DNA of 64,000 nt from Haematobia irritans (GCF_050003625.1 NC_134400.1:47109096-47173095), one strand, 5' to 3'. Positions 46,090 through 57,453 are shown, counted from the first letter of the stretch. Notes: generated by a model not told the origin, from the sequence alone. A program made the numbers and translations.

Positions 46090-46465
46090 TTTATAAAATT
46101 AAATGGTCACGAAAAAAAATGTAAATGGTCTTTATGGCCATGTAATGGCTCTAGGCATGTCTATACTTAACCTATAAAAATACTTGTTTCCCTGTAAAAA
46201 AGTAAAAAAAATTGAATGGTCAGGTACATGATTTTCCCGACCATTTAATGGTCTCAAATTCTATCATTTAAATAATAGAACATGTTTGCGGTATTTGAGA
46301 ACCATTCAAATGCTTATTGCCACCATACATTTTTCTCCTCTCGAAAACTATTTTTACAAAGACAAAATACATGGTTTTCGCGGCAATTACATGCTCTAGA
46401 TAAGCATTAAATGTATGCGGCAACCATGTCCAAACATGGTTTTTCTGTGCGTGTAGGCATATAAA
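46090..46465. repeat. MITE-like element with CCATTTAATGG/CATGG words
   Basis: AAATGGTC, CCATTTAATGGTC, ACCATTCAAATG and ACCATGTCCAAACATGG words recur in both orientations. The right margin TTTTTCTGTGCGTGTAGGC resembles the right end of MITE-F copy 2 (TTTTTGTGAGCGTGTAGGC). The left end is unclear. Confidence 0.4.
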
Positions 46466-46470
46466 CGCCG

Positions 46471-46535
46471 CTAGAGGTATTTTGGGTCCATAAAATGACA
46501 CAGCACAGCCTTTTATGGACCTAAAATACCTCTAG
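46471..46535. repeat. 25-bp-stem hairpin
   Basis: Arm 46471-46495 and arm 46511-46535 are inverted complements at 24 of 25 positions, around a 15-nt spacer. The arm word TTTTATGGACCTAAAATACC also occurs singly at about 8180 inside the HINE-like element there, so the hairpin may be two such elements meeting head to head. Confidence 0.85.
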
Positions 46536-46885
46536 TATATATTTGGTCGTGTTTTAATATAGGCCCCATATACATCGATATCCCAATTTGACATTTTGGG
46601 AGCATAAAAACTCCCACAATTTTTATCCAATCTGCTTAAAATTTAAATCTGAATTCTTAATTTAAATCTGAAGGTACCTTAGTATATATAAAAAATTCAA
46701 CTGAACGGACGTGTTTTTTTTTTAATATCGGAATAAATAAATTTATCGTAATATGTAGTTATTACGATTTTTTTGGTGTGGTGGTAATTTGGGCAATGAC
46801 CAAGAGTTAGAACCAATTAGTAGAGCTGTGGACAGGTTGCTATATTTTGGCAAGTCGAACCTTTCCTAAGTCGTTACCTTAGGAA
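46536..46885. repeat. HINE-like remnant and spacer
   Basis: ATAGGCCCCATATACATCGATATCCC and TTATCCAATCTGCTTAAAATTTAAATCTG echo a HINE unit. The remainder to the LINE start shows nothing. Confidence 0.4.
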
Positions 46886-46913
46886 AGGTAGCTAAGACCT
46901 CACGAACGCAGAA

Positions 46914-48050
46914 ATGCTTTGTTATCCTAAAAAAATTGGGATCAGTCGGGCTCAAGGAATTCCTGATGCTGGAAGAAAGGAACGATCGCCGGATGAGCTG
47001 CCATCTTCCAAACGGGTTCAAATATCGTTTGCTTCAGTTGCAAAAGACAGCCTTGTGATGGCTATAATTAACAAAGAACCATTGGACGATATGGTTCCAA
47101 CTCAAAAATGGGGGGAAATTTAGAACGCGATGTCTGGTGTCTACTCAGAGGTGCTAGAAAAGTTTCCCGGGCCAAGTCATCGACATTTGCGAATCGGAGG
47201 TCTATGGATTGATTTAAAGCTGCTTTGATGCTAATTGGTGAAGGAGCCGCTTTGGAGTTATATGAGAAAAAGACATACCGGCTAAACCTAGAGCACATGC
47301 AAACCCTCCTAATCCTAAGTCAATATTAAAAAGACTAAAGGAATGTAACCCAGATCTTCCAACCGCTGATTGGAAGGTTGGTCGTTTGGATAAGGTGGAT
47401 GGACCAAGACGACATGCCGGGTTTTATATTGAACATTGAGTCCTTGACGGTATGGTTTCAAAGCACAAATGGGGGGAAATTGAAAATTCGTTGTCTGGCG
47501 TCTACTCACAGGTGCTAGAAGTTTCCCAGTCCTAATCCTCGACACCAAGAGGCTGGTTGGGATCAAGGACGATTTAAGCTAATCGCATTTGAGGACAAGA
47601 GGTCTATAGATTATTTCAAAGCTGCGTTGATACTAATTGGTGAAGATTGGGAAGGAGCCGCTATAGAGTTAGTCGAGAAGAAAGATTTACCGGCTAGACC
47701 TAAAGTTCATGCATGGATACCTACAAACCCTCCTGACCATGAATCTATTCTAATTAGACTAAAGCAATGTAACCCAGATCTTCCAACCGCTGTTTGGAAG
47801 GTTGGCCGTTTGATGAAGTGGAAGAACCAAAACGGTATGCTGTGTTTATATTGAACATTCAATATTTGCCACATCAATCAAAGTCCCAGGAAAGCTATTG
47901 CTTTCATTATATCCAAATACAGGTATACAAAACCGATCAGCCAAAGGATTTCGAAATAGACAAGCCTATGCCTGAATCAGAATTGAGCAAATCTTCTTGC
48001 GAAGTCAAGAGAGGTACCAAAATGCAGACATGGACGGACATCGTATGACA
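46914..48050 (+). pseudogene. LINE ORF1-like protein, duplicated segment, many stops
   Basis: Recognisable stretches are ECNPDLPTA.WKVGRLD-type residues (47340-47400 and 47760-47820), (R/K)(R/Y)AVFILNI (about 47835) and VYKTDQPKDFEIDKPMPESE (47930-47975). I associate this pattern with the DUF4780-type domain found in ORF1 of dipteran LINEs. The block KWGEI.N.(M/L)SGVYS.VLE occurs twice (from about 47100 and from about 47460), and I(N/G)...EGAA.EL also occurs twice, so ~360-400 bp are tandemly repeated with divergence. Several stops and shifts are present. Function in the intact family would be RNA binding and chaperoning of the LINE transcript. Confidence 0.65.
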
Positions 48051-48169
48051 GAGGAGGTTTCTACTGCCTTAAAACTCACCAAAGTTGAGCCGAGGGTTAT
48101 TGCGGGAATCACCGCGATCAGTGAGGAGGATATTCTTGATGTTTCGATCAAAATAAGACATGAAAAGAT

Positions 48170-48745
48170 TCCCTTACTGTCATGCTGCATCTAACATATT
48201 GCCTTTAGACATATTAGCCAAACAGTCAGCAACAACGACGGTACAGTTACGTGGGCTGTCACTATGGTCGGAAAAACACGGTCAAAGTTCCTCAAAAAAT
48301 GCCAGATGTGGCAAACGTAGTGGATTACTCTCTTGCGAAACCGCTTTTCGACAAAAAGTTTGGAACTCTTATTCCCAAAGTTGAGGCGTGGTGCACACAG
48401 TTCCCGGGAAACAAAACGATATATAGATTTCTATACTAATGGCTCCAAATTGGATGGACAAGGGGGGTTCGGAGTATATTCTAAAGACCTGGAACTTCGA
48501 ATAGCCTAATCACTACAGTGACGAATTGGCTGAGAAGTAGTGTTCCAACAAATTTTGCCATTAATATATACTCAGACAGTTAACCTGCAATAGAATCCTT
48601 GTACTCTGTGTTCCTTAACTCGAAAACGGCCATCGACTGTCGAAAATCTCTCAACGGGATGGCTGAGCAGTACAATATTCACCTATCATGGGTGCCTGGC
48701 CACAGGAACATACCGGGGTACTGCGAAGCGGATGAGTTAGCTAGG
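48170..48745 (+). pseudogene. LINE RT-end and RNase H domain (catalytically broken)
   Basis: NILPLDILAKQSATT..QLRGLSLW is the typical linker after the reverse transcriptase. RNase H then begins after LIPKVEAWCTQFPGNKTI. A 4-bp insertion near 48423 shifts the frame, and the first catalytic motif reads FYTNGSKLDG, with N where D (TDGS) is required. A deletion between LRIA and NWLRSS removes the catalytic E region. IYSDS (48577 region) and WVPGHRNIPGYCEADELAR keep the later acidic and histidine residues, although Q after SDS is a TAA. Confidence 0.8.
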
Positions 48746-49075
48746 AGTCACCGTGGTGCAATGGTTAGCATGTCCGCCTTGCATACACAAGGTCGTGGGT
48801 TCGATTCCTGCTTCGACCGAACACCAAAAAGTTTTTCAGCGGTGGATTATCCCACCTCAGTAATGCTGGTGACATTTCTGAGGGTTTCAAAGTGGTTTCA
48901 CTGCAATGTGGAACGCCGTTCGGACTCGGCTATAAAAAGGAGGTCCCTTGTCATTGAGCTTAACATGGAATCGGGCAGCACTCAGTGATAAGAGAGAAGT
49001 TCACCAATGTGGTATCACAATGGACTGAATAGTCTAAGTGAGCCTGATACATCGGGCTGCCACCTAACCTAACCT
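48746..49075 (+). mobile_element. tRNA-derived SINE nested in its partner LINE
   Basis: Head GTCACCGTGGTGCAATGGTTAG, B box GGTTCGATTCC (about 48800), body with loss of the CTTCTCTAAG segment near 48891, and tail CCTAACCTAACC. It splits the LINE codons for ADELAR|L, so removing it restores AGTTAGCTAGGCTAAGAAC. Flanks TAGCTAGG and TATCAAGG look like a worn target duplication. Confidence 0.88.
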
Positions 49076-49079
49076 ATCA

Positions 49080-49530
49080 AGGCTAAGAACTACCTTACAT
49101 ATTCCAGGGGAACTAGAATCTGTTGGTATGCCTCTGGCTACCTGCAAGCTCTTACTGCGTGAGAAGGCTATTATGATGGAAAATGTTCGATGGGACGATG
49201 GGGACGATAACGACACCAAATATGGCTCCATTTAAACTTAAACCGTACACTAGATATGTTACTGTTCTCAATACGTCAGATATCAATCCTGATATCTCTA
49301 CAACGGATCGCTGCCTGATAGGCGAGTTTGCAAAAACTATTGGCTAATGAGCTGTCATGATGCGGAGGAAAAGGAATCAATTAAACACCTCTTGTGTGAG
49401 TGTCCTGCATTTTGTGTAAGGCGTAAGTGAATTTTAGGGGCATATAGCTTTAGATTACTGGCGGACCGGCAAAATGTGTAATTAAGCTGTCTGCTAATGT
49501 TTTTGGAACAATCTGGTTGGTTCATCAGAA
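49080..49530 (+). pseudogene. LINE polyprotein C-terminus (second copy)
   Basis: TTLHIPGELESVGMPLATCK continues the RNase H frame. It is followed by RYVTVLNTSDINPDIST.DRCLIGEFAKTIG, then SCHDAEEKESIKHLLCECPAFCVRR, and finally SLLMFLEQSGWFIRRK-N-stop near 49540. The CHD...H..C motif is the zinc-knuckle-like end of this LINE group. A deletion after AKTIG and a TGA after CVRRK break it. The sister copy is 4840-5160. Confidence 0.75.
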
Positions 49531-49726
49531 GAAAACTAATAGAGTAGGTTCAGCGTTTAAAACTAGAAGATCCCATATGTAATAGGTACTTTTGCTAATA
49601 ATGGACTGAATAGTCTATATGGATTAATGTTTCGACATGACTTTTCCAATTGATAATAAAAACGAGCACGTCTTTATAAACCATTATCAGCTGGAAAAGT
49701 CTAAATACAGGTCGAATATAATAAAA

Positions 49727-51250
49727 ACAAGTATATACGGCCGTAAGTTCGGCCAGGCCGAAGTTTATGTACCCTCCACCATGGATTGCGTAGAAACTTC
49801 TACTGAAGACTATCATCCACAATCGAATTACTTTTGTTGCGGTAACAATTGCCGATTGCAAGGTATCTTAAAACTTCCTAACACCGTAATATATACCACA
49901 TAGTCCATACGTGGTATATATTAAACTAAAAAAGACCGATTAAATACGTATATAATTAAGTTTAAAGTTTCTATAGAAATAAAATTTTGACAACATTTTC
50001 TATAGAAGTAAAATTTGGAAAAAATTTTCTATAGAAATAAAATTTGAACAAAATGTTCTATAGAAATAAAATGTTGACAAAATTTTCTATAGAAATAACA
50101 TTTTGACAAAATTTTCTATAAAAATAAAATTTTGGTAGATTATTTTTAGCTCAAGTGGCAACCATGATTATGAACCGATATGGACCAATTTTTGTGTGAT
50201 TGGGGATCGGCTATATTTAACTATAGACCGATATGGTCCAATTTTGGCATGGTTATTAGTGGCCATATACTAACACCACGTTGCAAATTTCAACCGGATT
50301 TGATGAATTTTGCTCCTCCAAGAGGCTCCGGAGATCAAATCTGGGGAACGGTTTATATGGGGGCTATATATAATTATGGACCGACATGGACCAATTTTGG
50401 TATGGTTGTTAGAGACCATATAACACCATGTACCAAATTTCAACCGAATCGGATGAAGTTTGCTCCTTCTAGAGGTTCCGGAGGTCAAATCTGGGGATCG
50501 ATTTATATGGGGGCTATATATAATTATGGACCGATATGGAACAATTCTTGCGTGTTTGTTAGAGACCACATTCTAACACCACGTTCCAAATTTCAACCGG
50601 ATCGGATGAATTTTGCTCCTCCAAGAGGCTCCGGAGGACAAATCTGGGGATCGGTTTATATGGGGACTATATATAATTATGGACCGATATGGACCAATTT
50701 TTGCATGGTTGTTAAATACCATATGCTAACACCATAAACCAAATTTCAGCCGGATCGGATGAAATTTGCTTCTCTTAGAGGATCCCCAAACCAAATCTGG
50801 GGATCGGTTTATATGGGGATCGGAAATATATATAATTATGGACCGATATGGACCAATTTTTACATGGTTGTTAAAGACCATATACTTACACCATGTACCA
50901 AATTTCAGCCGGAACGGATGAAATATGCTACTCTTATAGGCTTCGCAAGCCAAATCTGGGGGTTCGTTTATATGGGGGCTATACGTAAAAGTGGACCGAT
51001 ATGGCCCATTTGCAATACCATCCGACCTACATCAATAACAACTACTTGTGCCAAATTTGAAGTCGATAGCTTGTTTCGTTCGGAAGTTAGCGTGATTTCA
51101 ACAGACGGACGGACATGCTTAGATCGACTCAGAATTTCACCACAACCCAGAATATATATACTTTATGGGGTCTTAGAGCAATATTTCGATGTGTTACAAA
51201 CGGAATGACAAAGATAATGTACCCCCCATCCTATGGTGGAGGGTATAAAA
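49727..51250 (+). mobile_element. HINE-B, complete copy
   Basis: Left end AACAAGTATATACGGCCG. TACCCTCCACCAT (49770-49782) is matched by ATGGTGGAGGGTA (51233-51245), a perfect 13-bp sub-terminal inverted repeat. In order it holds four to five minisatellite units (49975-50130), five 153-bp-type units, and the right block GGACCGATATGGCCCATTTG..CAGACGGACGGAC..ATCGACTCAGAATTTCACC..TATATATACTTTATGGGG. The final TACCCCCCATCCTATGGTGG.. can itself form a hairpin, as in Helentron 3' ends. Confidence 0.85.
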
Positions 51251-53379
51251 AGCATTCATAATATAAGTTTTTTTTTTTTTTGATTTTTGATGCATAAAGA
51301 GTACTAATAGTTTGTTTACATTGTGCTATCCCCCCTCTATTGACTGATTAAAATTTTACATTTCGATTTAAATCTGCCATTTGAACCGATTGTCTTGAGA
51401 AAGAGAGAGAGGTATATTCACTGGAAATTCTTCATATAAAATACTTAACCGAATTTACACCATGTGTATTTCGTGTATACGCATACATTTTTCCGATTTC
51501 TGGTATCAACTGTACATAAATGATCAAAAATTCAGTATTCAAGACAAAAAGGTTCGGCTTATCTTCTTTGTTGATATCCAAATTTAATGGATTGAACATC
51601 GTGGATTGGCAATTGTACATCATTTTCTCAATTTAAGTGTAGTAGCTAAATGTTTAGAGATAATAAAAATGATTTTATACCTCGCCAATGATCTTAAAAT
51701 ATTCCCCGAAAGGAAATTACCAATTAAATTCCAATAGAGTTATGACGATTCCACAGCGGATAGTAACGGATAAAGAGATGATTATAATAAATCTTCTATG
51801 GAAATCCATGCATTTTTTATAAGTCACCAAGAAGCAAGAAGAACAGATACGTTAACCATACGAATCGTCAAACATGCGATTAAAATACAAGAAGGGAAGC
51901 TATAAAATATTAGCACGTTTTAAATAAAAGTGCAATCGAATGTGATGAATTTCAATGAAATAAAGGGGATACATTTACAAGTGCAGAGACAAGATAAAGT
52001 CATTGATTGACTTCTGATACTGAATTCGTATTGCACATGATAGTAATAAAATAAAGTTAATGCATGCCGACCGGATAGAACGAATTATTTATACCCTTCA
52101 AATGAATAATCTAATTATTGTTTAGTAGTTACGTTTAATTTAATTTATTAAATTTAATTAAATTTATTTTAATTAACCAAATTTATTAAATTTACTCTAA
52201 CATAATTTTTAAATACATTATTGAAAATGGTATTAAAAGAAAAGATGACAAAAAATTATGCGTTATCATAGTGCCAACGATATAACGCAATATCAAATTG
52301 ATGCCATGAGGCTATTCGCATTATGGTGATGTTTGAGCTGGTAATCATGGCGAAAAATGCAATTGCAAACCTGCCTTACGAGTTTGAAACGCATCAAGAT
52401 TATCTCAAGATGACAAAGAGTAGCAAAAGAACAGACCACATCTCTGCAATGGGCCCCCCAATATACTCAGGGGCATAATAGCGTTAAAAAGCAACTGTTC
52501 TTTGGTAGCTTCCTCTTGGAGTTCATATGTATGATTGTAAATCATGCCGAAATAAAAAAAATAAACCTTGATCTAGATCAGGAAGGAAATCAGGAGTCGT
52601 TATAATTGATTAACTGCTTAGGCAGTACAAAATAAAAACACAGAACGTTAATAGTGGGAAGCTCTTGGCCCTGGATTTTGAGAGGAAGAAATACGAGACA
52701 ACAGCAAAGGCAACAAGTAGAGTAGCCGTTCCTCCCCCTAAAAATGGAGAGGAAACCTCAAGTTTGTTAAACTTAACAAGATCTCGACCATGAATGCTGG
52801 CGGGCGAATATTGTTCCCGCTACAATGCAAAACTCCTGCCATATGGATCCCATGACCGCAATGTGCCTATAGACCAAGAACAAGTCATGGAAAAGAAATG
52901 TTAGACCAGAAAAAAATGAACAAAATCAACAACAAAGAACCACATGCTACAGAAATCTTTAGTTGCAGCCACAGATATAATGGACATTTCATACCTAGGA
53001 GTCATCTTAACAAGAAAGACATAACGTAAAATGTTCCAGTGTTGTTCGTCTGTTACTCCGGCCTGTGTACATGGAGTATAAATACGGTTAACATTTTCAG
53101 TCACGCGTCGTAAAATATAATCGTCAGACTGAGATTTCGTTTTTTTGTTTTTTTTTTCTATGGCTTGTGTTAGACGAACTTGAGATAGGAGCAGTATGAC
53201 CAGATCCAGAAAATTTGGTTAGCTAAATCGGAATTAAAATAATGCTAAAAATGTTAAAAACAACAATAAAATGTTAAAAACAAAAAAAAAATGTTAAATA
53301 AAATGTTAAAAACAAAAAAAAAATAAAATTTATTTATTTTTCATGAAATTATGGGTATAAAGCATATATTTTTTAAATC
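51251..53379. other. low-copy region, no gene recognised
   Basis: The 51660-53150 stretch is largely free of the window's repeat families. Only short frames occur (up to 67 codons) and no domain is visible. An AAAATGTTAAAAACAA-type run of four to five copies is at 53250-53330. Confidence 0.35.
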
Positions 53380-53590
53380 TTGTGTCCAATTTAATTATAT
53401 TTTATTTATTATTTTATTAATAAAGATGAATAATAATAAAAACGTAAACGTTTGGAGTCCATATTGGATATACAACATCACGATGGGAGTATTTTCCACA
53501 AATAATAAACAGATATTTCAAAAATCCTTTGGGACAAAATATTGACCCCCAATTTTGTCAAGTATTTGCCTTGTGTGACTATTCCCTTAA
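53380..53590. repeat. MITE-J, degenerate copy
   Basis: CCATATTGGATATACAACATCACGATGGGAG.. and GTCAAGTATTTGCCTTGTGTGAC parallel the middle and right arm of the complete copy at 63593-63798. The left terminal repeat is lost. Confidence 0.6.
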
Positions 53591-54633
53591 AAATATATTT
53601 CATTAGAATAAACGAATGTCGGGCACTTATGTAACTGTGGAACCGGGTTGGCCCACTTTGAACTATGACAAGGACCGTTCACCCTTATCGGTTTACGTTC
53701 GCTTTAGCCAAATTTGGAAACCCCAACCGAAGGCCAGCCAGGCAATAAACAATTTGTTGGCATAGAATTCTATTCGGAACAACAAAAAGGTGTACAGGTG
53801 TGCCACCATTGTCAACTCCCAGAATGCAAAAATAGGTCCCACTTGAAAAGGAAGTACAATCCCAAAAAGATAATTGGTGTTAAAAGTGGCAGCCCGATTA
53901 ACATTCAGGCTCACTTAGACTATTCAGTCCATTGGGGTCAATTTTAATTTGAATTATTAAAAATGAAAGGAAGATACATCAAAAAAAAAAAAACATAAAT
54001 AGTTGTTTTAGACAGTATGAACATGGGCCCCGGGAAGGTTAGGTTAGGTTAAAGTGGCAGCCCTATTTAGTTTCAGGCTCACTTGGACTATTCAGGCCAT
54101 TGTGATGGGCCCCATGAAAATGAACCCGAAATGAAAAAGGGGTCACAAATGTGGGGCGACCAAAAAATTTATCTACAGCATGTGTGTATGTGAAATGTGT
54201 GAAAATAAGCCCTAACTGACGAAGAATATATGAAGTTTTAAGAAAAACAATAAATATATGTTACTGCATACGAATCTATTTGCAAACGCGTTAGCCCACT
54301 TTGGACTCTATCATAAAAGAAAGACTTAAACCCCGGCGGAAGGTCCGCCACACAAAAACCAAATCTGATGCGATAAAATGCTATTCAGAATAGCACCACT
54401 AGTGTCAAATCCCAGTATGCGCAAATAGGCCCCCATTGAAAACGAAATTTGGGGATTATTTTCATTGAAATATTGGGGTTTATTTTCATTATGCAAACGG
54501 ACACCAAAATAAAAAGGAAGTTACTCCCCAAAAAATATACATGTGTGTAGTTGTTTTCCATATAATTTTTGGGGTACTACTTCATTTAGGTTTTTGGGCT
54601 AATTTTCATGGGGCCCATATTGATAGCGCCGTT
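53591..54633. repeat. degenerate GGCCCC/ATGAAAATGA repeat with two LINE/SINE 3' end fragments
   Basis: TTGGCCCACTTTGAACT..CCCCAACCGAAGGCCAGCC and GTTAGCCCACTTTGGACTCT..CCCCGGCGGAAGGTCCGCC are two worn copies of one unit, each followed by CCCAGAATGC/CCCAGTATGCGCAAATAGG.CCC. Fragments of the LINE-type 3' end on the minus strand lie at 53886-53938 (AGTGGCAGCCCGATT..) and 54037-54108 (preceded by GGTTAGGTTAGGTTA). No gene. Confidence 0.5.
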
Positions 54634-56160
54634 TTTATACCCTTCACCACTCCTGTGGTACAGGGTATAATAAGTTTGTGCATTTGTACGTAACGCCAAG
54701 AAGGAAAAGTCAGAGACCCATCGATTAGTATACCGATCGTCTTAGAATTGAATTCTGAGTCGATTTAGCGCTGTCCGTCTGCCTGTCCATCCGTCCGCCT
54801 GTCTGTCTGTCTGTTCATGTATTTTTGTGCGCAAAGTACAGGTCGCAGTTTAAGTCCGATCGTCCTCAAATTTGGCACAGGGTCGTTTTGGGGAACAAAG
54901 ACGATCGCTATTGATTTTGGAAAAAATCGGTTCAGATTCAGATATAGCTGTCATATATATTTATCCCCGATCTGGTCATAATTGGCGTGTTTATCAACCG
55001 ATGTTCTTCAAATTCAGTACATCCGAATATTTTATGAGTCTCGAAAAACTTGCAAAATATCAGCTAAATCGGTTCAGATTTAGATATAGCTCCCATATAT
55101 ATCTTTCGCCCGATATGAACTTATATGATCCCAGAAGCTAGAATTTTACCACAATTTTGTACATGGAGTACAAGTGATGTTGCCGTCAATTATGACAAAG
55201 TTAGTTGAAATCGGTTCAGATTAAGCTCCCATATATATCTTTCGCCCGATTTAGAGTCATATGACCACAGAGGCCAAATTTTAACATCGACTTATATGAA
55301 ATTTTGCACAGGGAATAGAATTGACATTCTACCCATGCTTGCTAAATTTGGTTGAAATCGGTTCAGATTTAAATATAGCTCCCATGTATATATTTCGCCC
55401 GATTTAGACTCATATGACTATAGAGGCCTAATTTTAACACCGTTTCAAGTAAAATTTTGCAGGGATAGGCGAATTGATATCCTACCAATCGCTGCTAAGT
55501 TTGGTTGAAATCGGTTCAGATTTAGATATAGCACCAAAATATATCTTTCGCCCGATATCGATTTAATTGGCCCTAGAGGCCAGAATTTTTCCATCAAATT
55601 TTGCACAAAAGTACAATGGATGGCCAAATATGCTAAATTTCGTTGAAATCGGTTCAGATTTTGCTATAGGTCCCATATCTATCTTTCGCCCGATTTAGAC
55701 TCATATGACCATAGAGGCCAAAGTTTTACTCCGATTTATGTGAGGCTATGCACAGGAAGTAGTATTAATATTATAGCTATCCATGCCAAGTTTGGTTCAA
55801 ATCGGTTCAGATTTAGATATAGCTCCAATATATATCTTTCGCCCGATATGGATTTGACCAAATTTTCATTTCCATTTACTTGAATTTTTTTATTTTTGGC
55901 GTTTTATTTCCCATATTATTTTTACTTAATTGTTTTTCATTTCGTTAAATTTAAAGCCTAGAGATTTTGTAGAAGATTAAAAATATTTCTCAAAAAATCG
56001 GTTCTGGTTTAAATATTTGTATATGGGTATGTAAACCTTTATATAGCTCCCAACAAATTTGAAGGAGTTGAAATGGTAGCAAAAAATTTGGTCTACATAG
56101 TGGTGAAGGGTATAATATGGTCGGCCCCGCCCGACTTTATACTTTACTAACTTGTTTTTT
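54634..56160 (-). mobile_element. HINE-A, reverse full-length copy
   Basis: It opens TATACCCTTCACCACTCCTGTGGTACAGGGTATAATAAG, then TAACGCCAAGAAGGAAAAG and GTCTGTCTGTCTGTTCATG (about 54797). About five to six units of roughly 153 bp follow (CGGTTCAGATTTAGATATAGCTCCCATATATATCTTTCG). It closes with GTGGTGAAGGGTATAATATGGTCGGCCCCGCC and ACTTTACTAACTTGTTTT. It contains no protein-coding gene. Confidence 0.82.
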
Positions 56161-57223
56161 TTTTGGGTCCTACTTCATTTAGGTGATGAGGCTTATTTTC
56201 TTGGGGCCGAATGTGCGGAGTTCGACTTGTTTTAGGAAAACGTAGTTTAGTCGAAAATTCGACTTTTTATAATCCTAAAATTCGGCAACTATGGATATGG
56301 GTCCCATAAAAATTAACATCAAAACCTAAATGAAGAAGGGCCCAAAAAATTATATTGAAAACAATAAACATGTTTTATGTTTTTTGGGGGTGTAGCTTCA
56401 GTTTAGTTTTGGGGCTCGTTTGCATCATGAAAATAAACCCCAAAAATGAACCCCAATTTCCATTGTTGAATTATGCTTCGTTTTAAAGTGGGGCTATTTT
56501 CACTTTCTGAAATTTGAAAATTTCGGCAACAGTACATCCTTTTGTTGTTTCAAATAGCATAGTATTGCAACAGGTTTGGTATGAATGGCTAATACGAACT
56601 TAAAATGATAAAGATACACGACGTCTGATCGGGGTTCAAGGTTCTCCAACAGCTTTTACAGTGATATAAGTGGCAGGCCTTCAGCCGGAGCTTACAATTT
56701 GCTCCAACACAGAAAAAAAAATTCACGAAAATTTTTCCAATTAAAATCTTGAGTTTTAAAAAGTATTCAATTAATATATTATAATTGGATCAATTATTTT
56801 TTTAATTGATTTTCAATTAATTTTTTAATTAGTACTATCATTTCGGTGATTGAAGACAATTCAATTAAAAAATTAATTACGTGGTTGAAGACAAAAAATT
56901 TTTGGTGGGTATGGACAACGTCTAATGTGTGCTAACGCGTATCCAAAGTGTACGGCCGGGGTTTAGGACTTACTTCTATGAACAGGGTCAAAAGTTAGCT
57001 AACGCGATTGCAACATAAAATAAGTACTTTCTCTTTGGCCAGTATTCACACTTTCTCCTAAGGACAGAGTAGAAAGTGGACTAACCCGATTTTAAAGTAA
57101 AGTGATAAGTGGAGGGCCTTTTGTATGTTATGGGCTAACGCCTTATGTGGTTTAATTTGAATACAAAATACAACACACACAATATGTTGACTTAAAAAAT
57201 GAATATGATTTCGAACTGAGTAA
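56161..57223. repeat. GGCCCC-type degenerate repeat and MITE-H-like piece
   Basis: 56180-56470 carries GGGCCC/AAAATGAACCCC words. 56700-56920 is MITE-H-like (ACACAGAAAAAAAAATTCACG.., TTTTTTAATTGATTTTCAATTAATTTTTTAATTAG, GGTGATTGAAGAC). No gene in the remainder. Confidence 0.45.
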
Positions 57224-57449
57224 ACGCAGAGTAGAAATATGATCACCTCAAATATGTTTCAAAAGCAAAATGCAATTATTTTTTGATGGGGACGTGTTAC
57301 ATACACGTTTGTCACAACCATGTTATTTTGTCGTAAATTATGCATCTGATTTCTTAAAGAATTTTATGTTTATACAAAAATGTTCCATGTTCCCCATCTA
57401 AAACTAACACTTTGCATTTGTTTGAGGTGATCACATTCCTTCTCAGCGT
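57224..57449. mobile_element. MITE with GTAA target duplication
   Basis: A 226-bp element. Left end ACGCAGAGTAGAAATATGAT continues CACCTCAAA. Right end, inverted, is ACGCTGAGAAGGAATGTGAT and continues CACCTCAAA. It is flanked by GTAA on both sides (57220-57223 and 57450-57453). Interior words ACATGG/CCATGT and GGGGA also occur in worn copies near 15300, 19216 and 23950-24010. Confidence 0.8.
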
Positions 57450-57453
57450 GTAA

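Larger units (their letters stand above)
46890..49615 (+). mobile_element. RNase H-type LINE, decayed, with nested SINE
   Basis: Order: an ORF1-like region (46914-48050) containing a partial internal duplication, then a jump to the extreme reverse-transcriptase C-terminus (about 48170-48290), RNase H (about 48380-48745), the SINE (48746-49075), and the C-terminal tail and 3' UTR (49080-49615). The endonuclease and nearly all of the reverse transcriptase are deleted. The 3' end is worn but keeps AATGGACTGAATAGTCTA (49600-49617). The RNase H-bearing I/R1/LOA-type group is my best assignment; the clade is not certain. Confidence 0.8.

Noticed and set aside
45691..46096. Overlapping 122- and 119-codon frames on opposite strands
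   Set aside because: Low-complexity Lys/Phe/Asn-rich translations in AT-rich DNA, no domain, no supporting context.
53693..53947. 73- and 77-codon frames, one with CHHCQLPEC
   Set aside because: The Cys/His cluster is suggestive of a zinc knuckle, but it lies in the degenerate GGCCCC-type repeat and the related unit at 54280-54440 does not preserve it.
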